The notes beneath the pieces were generated by a model, which searched no databases, was not told the origin of the DNA, and saw only the letters and a list, made by a program, of their open reading frames with translations. From assembly GCF_004379255.2 (NCBI RefSeq), contig NC_056051.1, forward strand, positions 3,374,062 through 3,438,061: a stretch of DNA of 64,000 nt. The letters run 5' to 3'. Origin of the DNA: Salvia splendens. Lineage: Eukaryota; Streptophyta; Magnoliopsida; Lamiales; Lamiaceae. Below, in pieces: positions 11,641 through 22,722 of this stretch (its first letter is position 1; every line of letters starts with the position of its first letter). Both the position numbers and the translations under genes were made by a program.

Positions 11641-12117
11641 TTTACTAAAAGTACATTTCAAAATTTTGTACAATTAATTCAGTCTAGATTTAAATTATAA
11701 TTTCTTTTTTTGGCAACTACATGATCAACGAGTCGAATCTCAAACTCTTAAAAAAAATCAGATGGAATGCATTGTGAGATGAACTTAGTTATACGGGCTT
11801 GGATTTGGGCTTGCAATATATTTTAAGACCTGGAATTTGGGCTGATTGATGAGATATTCAAAGGAATAGTAATTAATTCTACAAAATTTTAGGCCCACAC
11901 CCCAACTACGAATTTCGTCTTCGTTACATATTCCATGTCGTTATATGTTTTATTTTACTTTTAACACATTTCTCTAAGTCATTCCATCAATTAATATTTA
12001 ATTATAAATATAAAAATAAGATTCACATTCTCAACTTTTTCCTCCACGTTTCTTCACATTTTTAAAACTATGTGACATCAAAAAGGAGAATGTGTATTGG
12101 CAGATGAGAGAATATTA

Positions 12118-12316
12118 GGGGGTGTTCGGTTGACATGATTAAATCTCATGATTAAATATGTATCATGTTTGGTTCATAAGATTGAACCCTTCAACTTAAT
12201 CCTAGATGGATAGTCTCATGATAATTAGTTATAGCCTCCCCCTCCAACTAAAATAATCCCACAACTTAATCCTAGATGAATAGTCATGATATTAGTCATG
12301 ACAACTGAACGCCACC
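12118..12316. mobile_element. Tourist-like (PIF/Harbinger) MITE
   Basis: The 199-bp element begins GGGGGTGTTCGGTTGACATG and ends CATGACAACTGAACGCCACC, which are inverted. It is flanked on both sides by TTA (12115-12117 and 12317-12319), the 3-bp duplication typical of PIF/Harbinger. There is no coding capacity. The interior contains a duplicated CAACTTAATCCTAGATG segment. Confidence 0.75.
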
Positions 12317-12491
12317 TTAGTGTATGGATAGTTTTATTGAAGATGTTTAGGATAAGTGAAAATTTTAGGACTACACGATGCCACACATTTATAATTACAT
12401 TCTTCGTTTGTAATGAAAATAATGATGGATTTAAGAAACAAAATATGCGAAGGAAACTTGTTGGTGTCATCTAACCATCAATTGTGCTTAG

Positions 12492-13575
12492 TAGGCATGC
12501 ACACGGTTCAAAAACCGCCGGTTCCAGTTCGAAAAAATCATGAACCTGAACCGGCCCGCCAAGGGTTTAGGAGGTTTCGGTTCAAAAAACCACTTGTTCG
12601 GACGACGGTTCAAAACCGCCGGTTCCGGGCCGGTTCGGCGATTCAGTTTTTTTTTTTGCATTTTCTTCTTTATTTATCTATGGAATGTGCGTAAATAAAA
12701 TTCAAAAAATCACGAAGAAAATTGCTATATTGATATAAATTTAAACGAGGCTACAAGTTACAACAATTACAAATCACTAAACACTTGAAGTCTTAAACAA
12801 TAAATTTAAATATTGGTTGCTTTTTTAATCGTCTATTTTTATCTTTCTTATACAAATTATATTACTTGTTACTTTTTTGCACATTTTAATCAATACATTG
12901 AGAAAAATGAGTAACATACCTACATTTAAATCCAATTATTTGAACATGTCCACATTCTATAAATATACAAATTATGTGCAACATGCCACATTCAAATTTA
13001 ATTAAACTATTATAACTAAACTATTCTAGTTGATGCTATTATTAACTATAAATTTTATCTTAGAAAAGGAATTATGACAAAAATAAATATAAAAATAGTA
13101 AATAATAAAATGAAAAAAATAAAAAAAGTTTTGTCTTCTATATTGGAAAAGATTAATGAATGATCAAAACATATAGTTATAAAAGAAAATACTTCAACAT
13201 ATTTTGTCCTACATCGAAAGTGAAACATAAAATATTCAATGGTGTCTTTATAAAAGAGAAACAACCAAGAATGGTTTCTTAGAATTTAGAGACCCAACAA
13301 ATAAATATGGAATATTATGAAATTTTTGTATTTATTTTTTTGTGAAAATTAATTTTTAAATATAAAAATTAATTTTTATAAATAATAAATATATTTTTTT
13401 ATTTTTATTTGAACCGCCGGTTTGAACCGTTGAACCGGCGGTTCCGGTTTTTGAAAATCATGAACCTGAACCGAACCGTCTGAAGGTTCGAACCGCCGCC
13501 GCCGGTTCCGGGTTATGAACCGACGGTTCCGAACCAGCGGTTAACCGCTGGTTCGGTTCGGTTTGTGCATGCCTA
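12492..13575. mobile_element. Non-autonomous hAT element (1.08 kb)
   Basis: A perfect 12-bp inverted terminal repeat TAGGCATGCACA is present at both ends. A perfect 8-bp target duplication GTGCTTAG lies at 12484-12491 and 13576-13583, as expected for hAT. Subterminal regions are rich in CCGGTTC / GAACCGG motifs (12505-12640 and 13410-13560), likely transposase-binding repeats. The AT-rich interior has no transposase frame. It contains one degenerate copy, about 13201-13273, of the 73-bp unit found tandemly at 17.8 kb. Confidence 0.9.
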
Positions 13576-13583
13576 GTGCTTAG

Positions 13584-16204
13584 GATGCTTTTTTTCTTTG
13601 TGTTATTTTCAAATCCTTTATGCTTTTATCTTGTGCAAAAACTTCATACTCAAATAAAAATATACTGTAATATCTTCTCTTTTCTATTTTTCATTCTCTT
13701 TTCTATTTTTCATGAGTAAATGAACATAAATTTAAAGGTCATATCATGTAAGACTCGAATTCGAGATCGCATTAATGCATCTAAATCTTATAGCCTTGAC
13801 ATGATTCAAACAATTATATAATCACACTGCCATACATCGATTGATTAGTAGATCTACATATTTTTGTCATCAATCGGAACTATATTTTGAAAAAGTAATC
13901 TCAGTCTAAATATAAAATCCCTTTATTTCATTCATTTTAAAATTAAAAAATACACCAATATTAATATATAGTGCCAAAAAAAGAGAAGAGTAAAGTGGAG
14001 GCGGATGCAGAGCTGTCGTGGGTCGAGCCCCGATTAACAGTTTCCTGGTAGTACTCATAGACCGGCATTGTCATCATTCGACCGTGCCAAGATCCATACC
14101 TAAATCAAACCTATGTTCTTATATACATCAATATGCATTGGGATTTCGTAAGTCATGTATATACAATAAGAATCATATTTCACTTTTACCATAAACGGTA
14201 AGTAAGCTCCACATTCTACCAACTTATTTCACTCACATTTTATTATAATTTGACTTATATGCCACTAACTTATTTAGCTCACTTTTCTTTACATTTCTTA
14301 AAACCCGTGTCATAACTAAATATGACTCTTATTGCGGAACGGAACGGAGGAAGTATTACCTTATCCGGAAAGTAGGGAGTATTACCTTATCTAATTACTT
14401 TGCACAAGTTAAATATCTTCTTTTCTTTTGTGGATGATGTTCGAAATCCGACTCATTTGTACAGTATAAATACAGAAAAATTAGGTTTTTAAAAATGAAT
14501 ATAAAGAAATGCAACGCTACACTATTAGTGGAAAACATCGATCTGTCCCTAACTCAATGATTAGATCATTTCCACCATTTCTAAATTTATGTTGAGGTGT
14601 TGGACACATTGTTGGAATATCTCAAATTGCATATGTAAACCAATGATTCCGATCAATTAAATGATCACCTTATCCCACTATGGCTCATCCTATTTATAGC
14701 ATTTGTATATTAGTTGTTTTGTGGAGTATACCTATTCAGTTTTATGGAGTTGAGAAGTGGCATCAATAAAATTTTGAAATTGATCTTCACCACAATGATA
14801 CGCTTCTCGCTAGTCGAAATTTTTGCACTGATTATTTACTTAGTTTGGAATTTAATATTTCATTTTCACTGAATTTTAATAAATGTAAAATAAAATGTAT
14901 AACAAATTAACAAAATATGTCTTATATTTATATATATATGGTTGTGATCAATTGCTAACTAATTTTATATAAATTTTATCATAAAGTATAAATTGTATAC
15001 CCCGCTCCACAATAAAAATCTTTTTTTTTTTGCTATTTTGCCCACAATAAAGAATCGTTCAATTTAGTATAAATAAAAGTAGACCTAATATTTTATTAAT
15101 TTATTCTATTTATATTTTATTAACTCATTCAACTATGAACTCCTATTCTGATATGGAGGGAGTTATAGAATTTGATTGATATGAGTTAGTGGAATGTGAT
15201 TTTAAAAATAAAAATAGAAATAAAATTGTAGGAGTATATTTAATGTGTGCATTCTAAAATGATAATTATAAAATATTTAATAATGGACGAACGAAGAGAG
15301 TGCCATTAGTTAATCATGTGTTATGTGTAGGGCAAATTTTATTGAAGTGCAATTTTATATATATTTTATTTTTTATGAGAACCAATTCTGTAATATATAT
15401 CAATCGATATTCCATAGTGGAGAACAGTGGGCATGTTTTTTGGTAGTGTATGGCCATAACGTCCATATCTAGGCACGTGCATAAATGTTAATATTGGGTT
15501 AATTATATTAATGGAAGTGAAATTAACGAAGAAAGAAAATAGATTGGGTGGCCATCTTCTCTTCTCTAACTAATGATGACACTATTATTTTTTCTTCCTT
15601 GTGTCTTCTGGAGTATTTGAAATAATTAAATAAGCTAATCAAACTGTATTGACATTGGGTGGATACTTTTTTTATATTAAAATCTTGAAATTTTATATTA
15701 TGTTGATCTTGTGTTGAGGAGTTTAGAGTTTGTACAATATATAAAATTTGTATTTTATGATACTTTATAGAGTCTTGAGATATATACCACACTACTAAAT
15801 TGCTTGTGCAATGTCTACTGAGTAATACACAAACCTGTATGGGGTAGACAATGAGGCAAATGAAAATGGCAGTTGAGCCAATATTGAAATTTATTCACCG
15901 ATTTATATTCCCAGAGAACACCTCAATTTTTTTTATTATTTGACAATGAAGTGATTGACCATTGCTAGGGTACGTTCAATTAGAGTAATTAATATGAACT
16001 AATGACTCAACGATGAAATAAATTGATTGAGCTATTTGAATATACATGTGACAAATCTTAGGGTCAGTCGAATGGTTTGCAAATGAAATACCTCATTAAC
16101 TTTACGTAAAGACTTATAAATCGAATTTACATAAATGTCCTTCATATATGGAGTAGGGTCAATATATTTCCTCCGGGATATACTAATATGCTAACTAATT
16201 TTAA
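13584..16204. other. Intergenic, AT-rich, with MITE relics
   Basis: No gene is visible in 2.6 kb. Stowaway-like relics can be glimpsed: ACGGAGGAAGTATT near 14346-14358 with CCATAAACGGTAAGTAAGC upstream, and CCGCTCCACAATAAAAATC near 15001. The short minus-strand frame at 15523-15792 has no protein-like features. Confidence 0.5.
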
Positions 16205-16600
16205 AGGACTAATGTACCTCCAATCATGTATTGCCACGTGGCACGAAAAATACAATATTGTATACAAAAAAATGCAATACACATTTGTAGAAGTTATAAA
16301 TGAATTTCGACAGATTTCATTTTTGTTATATGCAGATTGCATTTTGTATTGTTGAGTTTTGCATTTTAGATATAGGTTGTTTATTTGCATTTTATATATA
16401 GACGGATTGCATTTATATATGATTTATTTTATGCATTGTAGACAATTTATGTTAACATGCAAAACTCAATAATATAAAATGCAATTTACAAAAATGCATT
16501 TACAGCTTGACAAATGTATATTGCATTTTTCTCTATACAATATTGCATTTTTCGTGCCACGTGGCATCACATGATTGGATGTACGTTAGCACTCTAATTA
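16205..16600. mobile_element. Fold-back element with G-box palindromes in both arms
   Basis: Inverted arms of roughly 75-90 bp pair 16211-16285 with 16510-16595. Each arm contains GCCACGTGGCACGAAAAATRC and CAATATTGTATA. The interior repeats TTGCATTTTATATAT-type motifs and encodes nothing. The outer termini and target duplication could not be fixed, so the family is unassigned. Confidence 0.6.
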
Positions 16601-16735
16601 AGGATGCGCCCTAATGCTCCCTTATTCCCTCCGATCCACTAATACTTGGCACAAGTTGACCCGACGAAGGTTTTAACAAATGTAAAGCAAAATGGGTTGA
16701 AAAAGTTAGTGGAATACGAATCCTACTTTTATATA

Positions 16736-16944
16736 CTCCCTCTGTCTCATTCAAGATGTCGACATTTTCTTTTTAGTTTGTCTCACTCAAGATGTCCACT
16801 TTCTATATTTTGTAATAAATCAATCTCTCCTTTATCCTCATTAAAATATTCAACTACAATTTTTCTCTCTACTTATTCCATCTAACAACTCCTAAAATCT
16901 TGTGTCACTCAAGAATGTGGACATCTTGAGTGAGATGGAGGGAG
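16736..16944. mobile_element. Stowaway MITE (Tc1/mariner type)
   Basis: The 209-bp element has terminal inverted repeats CTCCCTCTGTCTCATTCAAG / CTTGAGTGAGATGGAGGGAG and is flanked by the TA dinucleotide on both sides, the Stowaway signature. The inner part repeats the CACTCAAGATGTCCAC motif in direct and inverted orientation. Confidence 0.85.
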
Positions 16945-17474
16945 TATTAGTTTTAAATTAGTGGAATATGAAGTCCATTATCAAAGTAGTTATAAATTAA
17001 AGTAAATGTGATAAATATTGGTGGACAAACTGAAAAGAAAATTAGTGACAAATAACAGCGGATCACAATCTAAGAATTTTGTGCAAACCTCAATAGTGGG
17101 GCGTGAAGGGTCTCACTTAATTTGCATTGTGGATCCATTAATCAAATGGTAAAAGGTTTGAGGTTTGTCTTCTAAATACCAATCCCAGTGGGAAATTGAA
17201 ATTATGTTGACTGGATTAAAATATTGAGTTTAAATTAATTAGTTTAGGTTGGATTGTTAACAGTATCGATTCCAAACAATCAATTGTTATATACTCTCTC
17301 CGTAGTCCGTTCCTAAAGACCTAAACAATAGTTTCATTCTTTTCAATCTTACATTATTTGTTCACTTTCATTTTAAGCAAGTTAATCTCTTTCATATGAT
17401 AGCCTTATTTTTCATTAACAATTCTTCAATATTTTCTCTTTTCACTTTCATTTTAAGCAACTTAATCTCTTTTA

Positions 17475-18399
17475 GGTCATCCACAATAGGAATAGCCCAG
17501 CAATAGCCCAGCCATATCTTAGCCACAAACTACTCCTGCCACATCATCAACACTAAAAATCCTCCTGCCACATTATCAAAACAAACAAATAGCCTAGCCA
17601 TAGCATAGCCTAGCCACATCACTCAAAATTATATAAAATAAATAATTAACAATCACACAAAATACGGAATTAAATTTACCACACACATACGGGAAAATTC
17701 AATAATAATATTAAAATTTTAAAAAGTACATTAATTAAAAAAACACACTTCATTAAAATTAAAATAACATTACAACATCCTCATTAATGAGTTTGTCCCA
17801 CATCGAAAGTGGAATATAAAACATTCAAGAATGTCTCTATAAAAGAGAAACAACCAAGAATGAGTTTGTCCCACATCGAAATTGGAACATAAAACATTCA
17901 AGGATGTCTCTATAAAAGAGAAACAACTAAGAATGAGTTTGTCCCACATCGAAAGTGGAACATAAAACATTCAAGGGTGTCTCTATAAAAGAGAAACAAC
18001 CAAGAATGAGTTTGTCCCACATCGAAAGTGGAATATAAAACATTCAAGGGTGTCTCTATAAAAGAGAAACAACCAAGAATGAGTTTGTCCCACATCGAAA
18101 GTGGAACATAAAACATTCAAGGGTGTCTCTATAAAAGAGAAACAACCAAGAATGAGTTTCACAAAAAAAACATTAAATCAAAAAAAATTAAAAATCCTTT
18201 GGGTGATGCGCTAGGCGATCCGGAGCGCTGCAATAGCGCCGAGCGGATCGCCCAGCGCACCGCCTAGCGCCACGGAACCGCCGAGCGCTAGGCGGTTTTT
18301 AAATCCGCAAATGGCTGGGCGGTTGCAATAGATCGCCTAGCGCACCGCCTAGCGCCGGCCCTCGGCTAGGCGGTGCGCTAGGCGCTATTGTGGATGCTC
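17475..18399. mobile_element. PIF/Harbinger-type non-autonomous element carrying a 73-bp array
   Basis: Terminal inverted repeats GGTCATCCACAATAG (left) and GAGCATCCACAATAG (right, reverse complement) are flanked by TTA (17472-17474 and 18400-18402). The left half has AATAGCCCAGCC repeats. The right half (18200-18395) is GC-rich with many CGCCTAGCGC / GCGCTAGGCG inverted motifs. The centre holds five 73-bp direct repeats (separate entry). No transposase frame is present; the minus-strand frames across the repeats are artefacts of repetition. Confidence 0.8.
17789..18153 (+). repeat. Five 73-bp tandem repeats, each with a USE box and TATA box
   Basis: Units start at 17789, 17862, 17935, 18008 and 18081, exactly 73 bp apart, with a partial sixth from 18154. 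Each unit contains GTCCCACATCG, which matches the plant snRNA upstream sequence element (RTCCCACATCG), then about 32 bases, then TATAAAAG. In plant RNA polymerase II snRNA promoters these two boxes are about 33-34 bp apart. Units differ at only a few positions. Whether any is transcribed is unknown. Confidence 0.9.
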
Positions 18400-18974
18400 T
18401 TATAAGATAGCTGTAATTTTCATTAACAATTCTTCAATATTTTTTCTTTCTATGTCTCTTCTATTTTAATAATTTAGTAACATTAAAATTTATGCTATCT
18501 TCAAAGTCTCTATTTTTAAGGACACCTTAATATAGTTAAAGGGTCTTTCGGTTTTATTCATATTCCGATCAAAAACTTTATTTCTTAAAAGGATTCAATC
18601 CTTTAAAAGGTTTGTTATCCATTGCGTGAATGAAGCAGGCCCCCTTCAGAATCAAACAATGAAAGTGGGACGTAAAAGTGATGGTTGTCGCCACTACAGC
18701 CTTCATCTTCTACAATTATTCATTCTAGCTGCTAAATTAAATAAAGTATATGGTTTTTCTCATATTAAAGAAAAGCTCTAAAAGATTTGGATCGAGTCTT
18801 TCTTTTTTTCTTTCTTTTAGTGGCCTCTAACTTGACCTACTATTCCCCATATGCAATTACACACGTTTGCAATTGTTTGCACAGTGAAATCCCACTGACA
18901 AAATAAGAAGCCCATGATCCCTTGTTCATCTAAAAACCCCTCCACTTAATGTAGATATGGTCTAGGTAGTAGTA

Positions 18975-19488
18975 CTCCCTCTATTCCTAAAATTTTGTCA
19001 CATTTTCATTTTTATTCATCTTACAAAATTTGTCATACTTCCTCCGTCTACGATTTAAAGAGCCCTTTTGACTCGACACAAGTTTTAAAAAATTATTTGA
19101 CTTTGTGAAGAAAAGTAAAAGGAGAAAGTGAGTGGAATGTGGGACCCATTAAAATATTAGTTTTATATTAGATTGTGAGTGTAAAAAGTTGGTGGAATGT
19201 GGGTTTACATACTAAAAGTGGAATAAAGTAAATGGTTCTATAAATCATGGACAAACCCAAATGGTAAAATGGCTCTTTAAATGGTGGACGGAGGGAGTAT
19301 TTCACTTTATACCATTTTTGGTAATGGACCCCACATTCCACTAACTTATTCTCGCTCACATTTTATTATTAAACTAATATTTTAAAAGTAGGACCCACAG
19401 CCTACCAACTTTTTCAATCCACTTTCTATTACATTTCTTAAAACCCGTGCCCGGTCAAACTGTGACAAAATTTGAGAGACAGATGGAG
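18975..19488. mobile_element. Stowaway MITE interrupted by a second Stowaway
   Basis: The outer ends CTCCCTCTATTCCTAAAATT and, in reverse complement, CTCCATCTGTCTCTCAAATT are flanked by TA and share ATTTTGTCACA just inside. The element is split by an inner Stowaway at 19038-19297, so its own length is about 250 bp. Confidence 0.75.
19038..19297. mobile_element. Inner Stowaway MITE nested in an older one
   Basis: Ends CTTCCTCCGTCTACGATTTA and, in reverse complement, CTCCCTCCGTCCACCATTTA, with TA on both sides (19036-19037, 19298-19299). Both arms continue with AAAGAGCC. Its 260 bp interrupts the outer element, dating it as younger. Confidence 0.85.
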
Positions 19489-19814
19489 TATTAAATTATT
19501 AATACATGAAATTATGAAATTATGTAGCCAGCTAACCTATGATAAATCAATTGTAAGTTTATTCTTGTGTAAATCAGTGCACGAAGTAGTGCATATCGAT
19601 TCATTTATGTCTCTAAACCTAGATTTATTGTTTGATGTCTCAAGAAAAGAGAGAAACATTGTTCTACTTAATTGATGTTTACTTATATTGAATGTTACGT
19701 ATATTGAAACAATGAATTTTAAGATACCTATTCAAACCCCTTTGACAATTATTGTTACCAGAGTTTAAATTTCATTTCTACTTCTATTTGGTACATATCA
19801 ATTGCAACTCAGAT

Positions 19815-20101
19815 TAGACATGCCTAAGGTTTCGGAACCGCCGGTTCCGGTTCCGAAAAATCTGGAACCGAACCGAACCGAACCTTGAGCATATTTACGG
19901 TTACGGTTACGGTTAAAAAATCAACAATTTTTTCACGGTCTGATTCAGGTTTGAATCGCAAGTTTCCGGTGATTTCCGACCCACAGTTCCAAAAGTGGCG
20001 GTTGAGTTTCATTTAAATCTCACAGTTCCGGTTCAGAACCGTAACCGATGATTACGATTTTGCAGTTAACCACCCGAACCATAAACCTTAGGCATCTCCT
20101 A
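19815..20101. mobile_element. Short hAT-like MITE with CCGGTTC-rich ends
   Basis: Ends TAGACATGCCTAAGGTTT and TAGGAGATGCCTAAGGTTT (reverse complement of the right end) are inverted repeats. The 8-bp flanks, ACTCAGAT and CTTCAGAT, agree at six positions, so the target duplication is eroded. The interior is full of GGTTCCGG and GGTTACGG motifs like the larger hAT element at 12.5 kb. It is 287 bp and non-coding. Confidence 0.65.
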
Positions 20102-20639
20102 CTTCAGATACACTCAAGAACAAACACGTAAGAATAAGCACATGCATATTATTGTTGACAACTGTTTTGATTTGTCTTTTCCTGTGTTTGCAGGCTCCAG
20201 TACTACTAACTAACCTAACCCATTATTTAGATTTTAGATCCACAATTTTCCCAACATATACTACCATACTAAAAAATTGACCCCACATGTATATTCACAT
20301 TAGTAAAAGTAGATGCACCACCTCAAAAAGTTAGGTCGTTTGACGGTCAACATATTTATCATTTTTAGGCAGTATCCGAATCAGAATCCACATTTCACAT
20401 ATATCTGCGTAACATATCCGGCACAAGATTTTTCTTTTGAAAAACATTTCACCACGTTCAACAAGATAACATCGTGATATGTCTGGTGAAACAAGACACG
20501 AGTCTCATTAAGACGGATGGCCCCGACCAAAGAATGGTGGAGTGTGGTGAATTGGATGAGGGTTTTCTCTCTCTATATATACCTCAAAGCTCATGGTTCG
20601 ATTCCCACACACAAAAAACCATAAAGAAAAGAAAACAAA

Positions 20640-22722
20640 ATGGGGAAATTGAAGTTGGTGAGTATGTTAGAAGAAAATAAAGGTTGCCTAGGAATGATAT
20701 TGGTGCAGCTTGCATATGCAGGCATGGCTATGTTCTCGAAAGCCGCCATCGATCGAGGAATGAACCCTTACATCTTCGTTGTTTATCGCCAGGCGTTTGC
20801 CACCATAACCTTAGCTCCATTCGCATTCTTTCTCGATAGGTTTATTTTGTTTTATTTACTTATTTGTTTCACATTTTTTTACCTAAAATTGTTCATCATC
20901 TAATGTTTGTTTTTTTACCATCCTCTTCTTATTTAAAGGAAGAACCCTGATCACCCTTTGTCGTACACCCTAATCTTGAAGATTTTCTTGAGTTCTTTCT
21001 TCGGGTATAGATGATTAAATTTTTTTTTTCACTTTACATTAATTTAAATAGTGTACTAATTAAATTTAATTGCAGCATAACTTTGAGTTCTAATCTATAC
21101 TCATATGCAATAAACTATGTCTCCGCAACATTTGCTTCCGTCGGCATCAACACAATTCCGGCTCTCACCTTTCTCGTCGCGGTTATATTTCGGTATATAT
21201 AATATACTTAACATAACAAAATTACACAATTTTATATTTTTATTAGTATTTTTTCTAATAATTTTGTTTTAAAAAAATGTTACCAGATTTGAGACATGTT
21301 CGATCAGAACTTCAGCTGGAATAGCAAAATTTGTTGGTTCGGGTTTGAGCTTATCGGGAGCAATGGTGTTTGCCTTCGTAAAAGGGCCTCTAGTTAGGTT
21401 GATGAAATGCTCAAATTCAATGAATTCTAAGGATTCCAATGAGAAATGGGTGCAGGGTTGCATGCTTATGCTTGCAGCCAATTTTATTTGGGCATCATGG
21501 TTTGTCATGCAGGTTAATTTAATTAATTTTACTTAATGTAAATTAATGCTATAGTTTGCTTTAAAAAAAATTTCACTAATTAATTAATTTTTGTGTGTAA
21601 TTAGGCTCCTCTAGTGAAGAAGTATCCATCGAAATTCCGACTGATAATGTTGCAGTGCTTTTTTAGCTGCACACAATCATCAATTTGGGCATTGGCTATG
21701 GAGAGGGACATATCAAAGTGGCGACTTAAATGGGATCTCAATCTTTTCTCTGTCGCATATTGTGTATGTCTTCGTAAACCCACCTAATTTTGTTTTTAAT
21801 CATTTAATTTTTTAAATTAAACCGGATCATCGCACCACAAATAGACTAGTTAATAGCATATGCACATATGATCATTTTAATTTACAAGGACAAATATATG
21901 ATTTATGTCATATAGTAGTAGTATTCCCATATCCTATAAAAGATGTCTCACTTTTCTTTTTAGTTTGTACCACTAAAGACGTGACATTTCTATTTATAGA
22001 AATAATTCTCTCATAATAATATAAATATTATATTTTCTCTTTTCACCTAACACACAAAACAAAACTTCCTAAAATTTTGTGTCTTTCCGCACGTGTGACA
22101 TCTTTTGTGGAATGAAGGGAGTAATAATTTTTAAATAAGCACGTGTTCAAATATTCCTATTCCTGAAGAAGGGTGTTTCAAAAGTTGGCCACATTTCACT
22201 GTGGAATTTCCACTTTCAACATGTGCACAAGTACCATTCAATCATATAACTCAAATAAATATACTACTTATGTAACCAATTGACTGTTGAGATGGAGTGT
22301 TTAATTTATGCAATTCTTTATAAATAATGGAAAGTAAATGATTAGAAAAAATGGGTGCAGGGAATAGTAGTGAATGGAATAAGCTTTTGGCTGCAGCTGT
22401 GGGCAGTGGAGAAGAAAGGGCCATTTTATGCAGCTGCATTCACTCCTTTGATTCTCATCTTCACAGCTCTCTTCTCTCTTTTTCTATGGAATGAGATGCT
22501 CTATCTTGGAAGGTTCATATACATACTCCTATGGTTTTTATATAGTATTTCCAACAATTCTTCTTAATTAATTTGTTGTCTTATGATTTTATTTTTTGCA
22601 GTTTTTGTGGAGCCATATTACTGATAGGGGGATTGTATTGCGTCATTTGGGGGAAGAATAAGGAAACCCAAATCAATGAAAACCAAGATAAAGTTGATGC
22701 AAAAGAGGAAATGGTGGTGTAG
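20640..22722 (+). CDS. WAT1-related EamA-family transporter (nodulin MtN21-like)
   Basis: Seven exons: 20640-20839, 20939-21004, 21076-21192, 21287-21512, 21605-21763, 22361-22512, 22602-22722. All introns are GT-AG with frames that close exactly, giving 346 aa. The protein is a multi-span membrane protein with two EamA repeats. It begins with a short cytosolic N-terminus and LGMILVQLAYAGMAMFSKAA (helix 1), followed by GMNPYIFVVYRQAFATITLAP, a WAT1-family hallmark. The second half has WLQLWAVEKKGPFYAAAFTP, also a hallmark, and a charged C-terminal tail. About ten transmembrane helices are expected. The family includes vacuolar auxin and amino-acid exporters; the substrate here cannot be predicted. 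Intron 5 contains a MITE. A truncated relative lies at 35.4 kb. Confidence 0.92.
21924..22121. mobile_element. Stowaway-like MITE in a WAT1 intron
   Basis: Ends TTCCCATATCCTATAAAAGATGTC and, in reverse complement, CTCCCTTCATTCCACAAAAGATGTC are inverted and flanked by TA. It lies in the fifth intron of the WAT1-like gene and does not touch splice sites. Confidence 0.7.

Noticed and set aside
17770..18116. Minus-strand frames encoding a repeating MFYVPLSMWDKL peptide
   Set aside because: They arise from the 73-bp tandem repeat in a non-coding MITE; three different frames read the same repeat.
17789..18153. CRISPR-like array
   Set aside because: Units are contiguous with no unique spacers, and this is a eukaryotic nuclear sequence.
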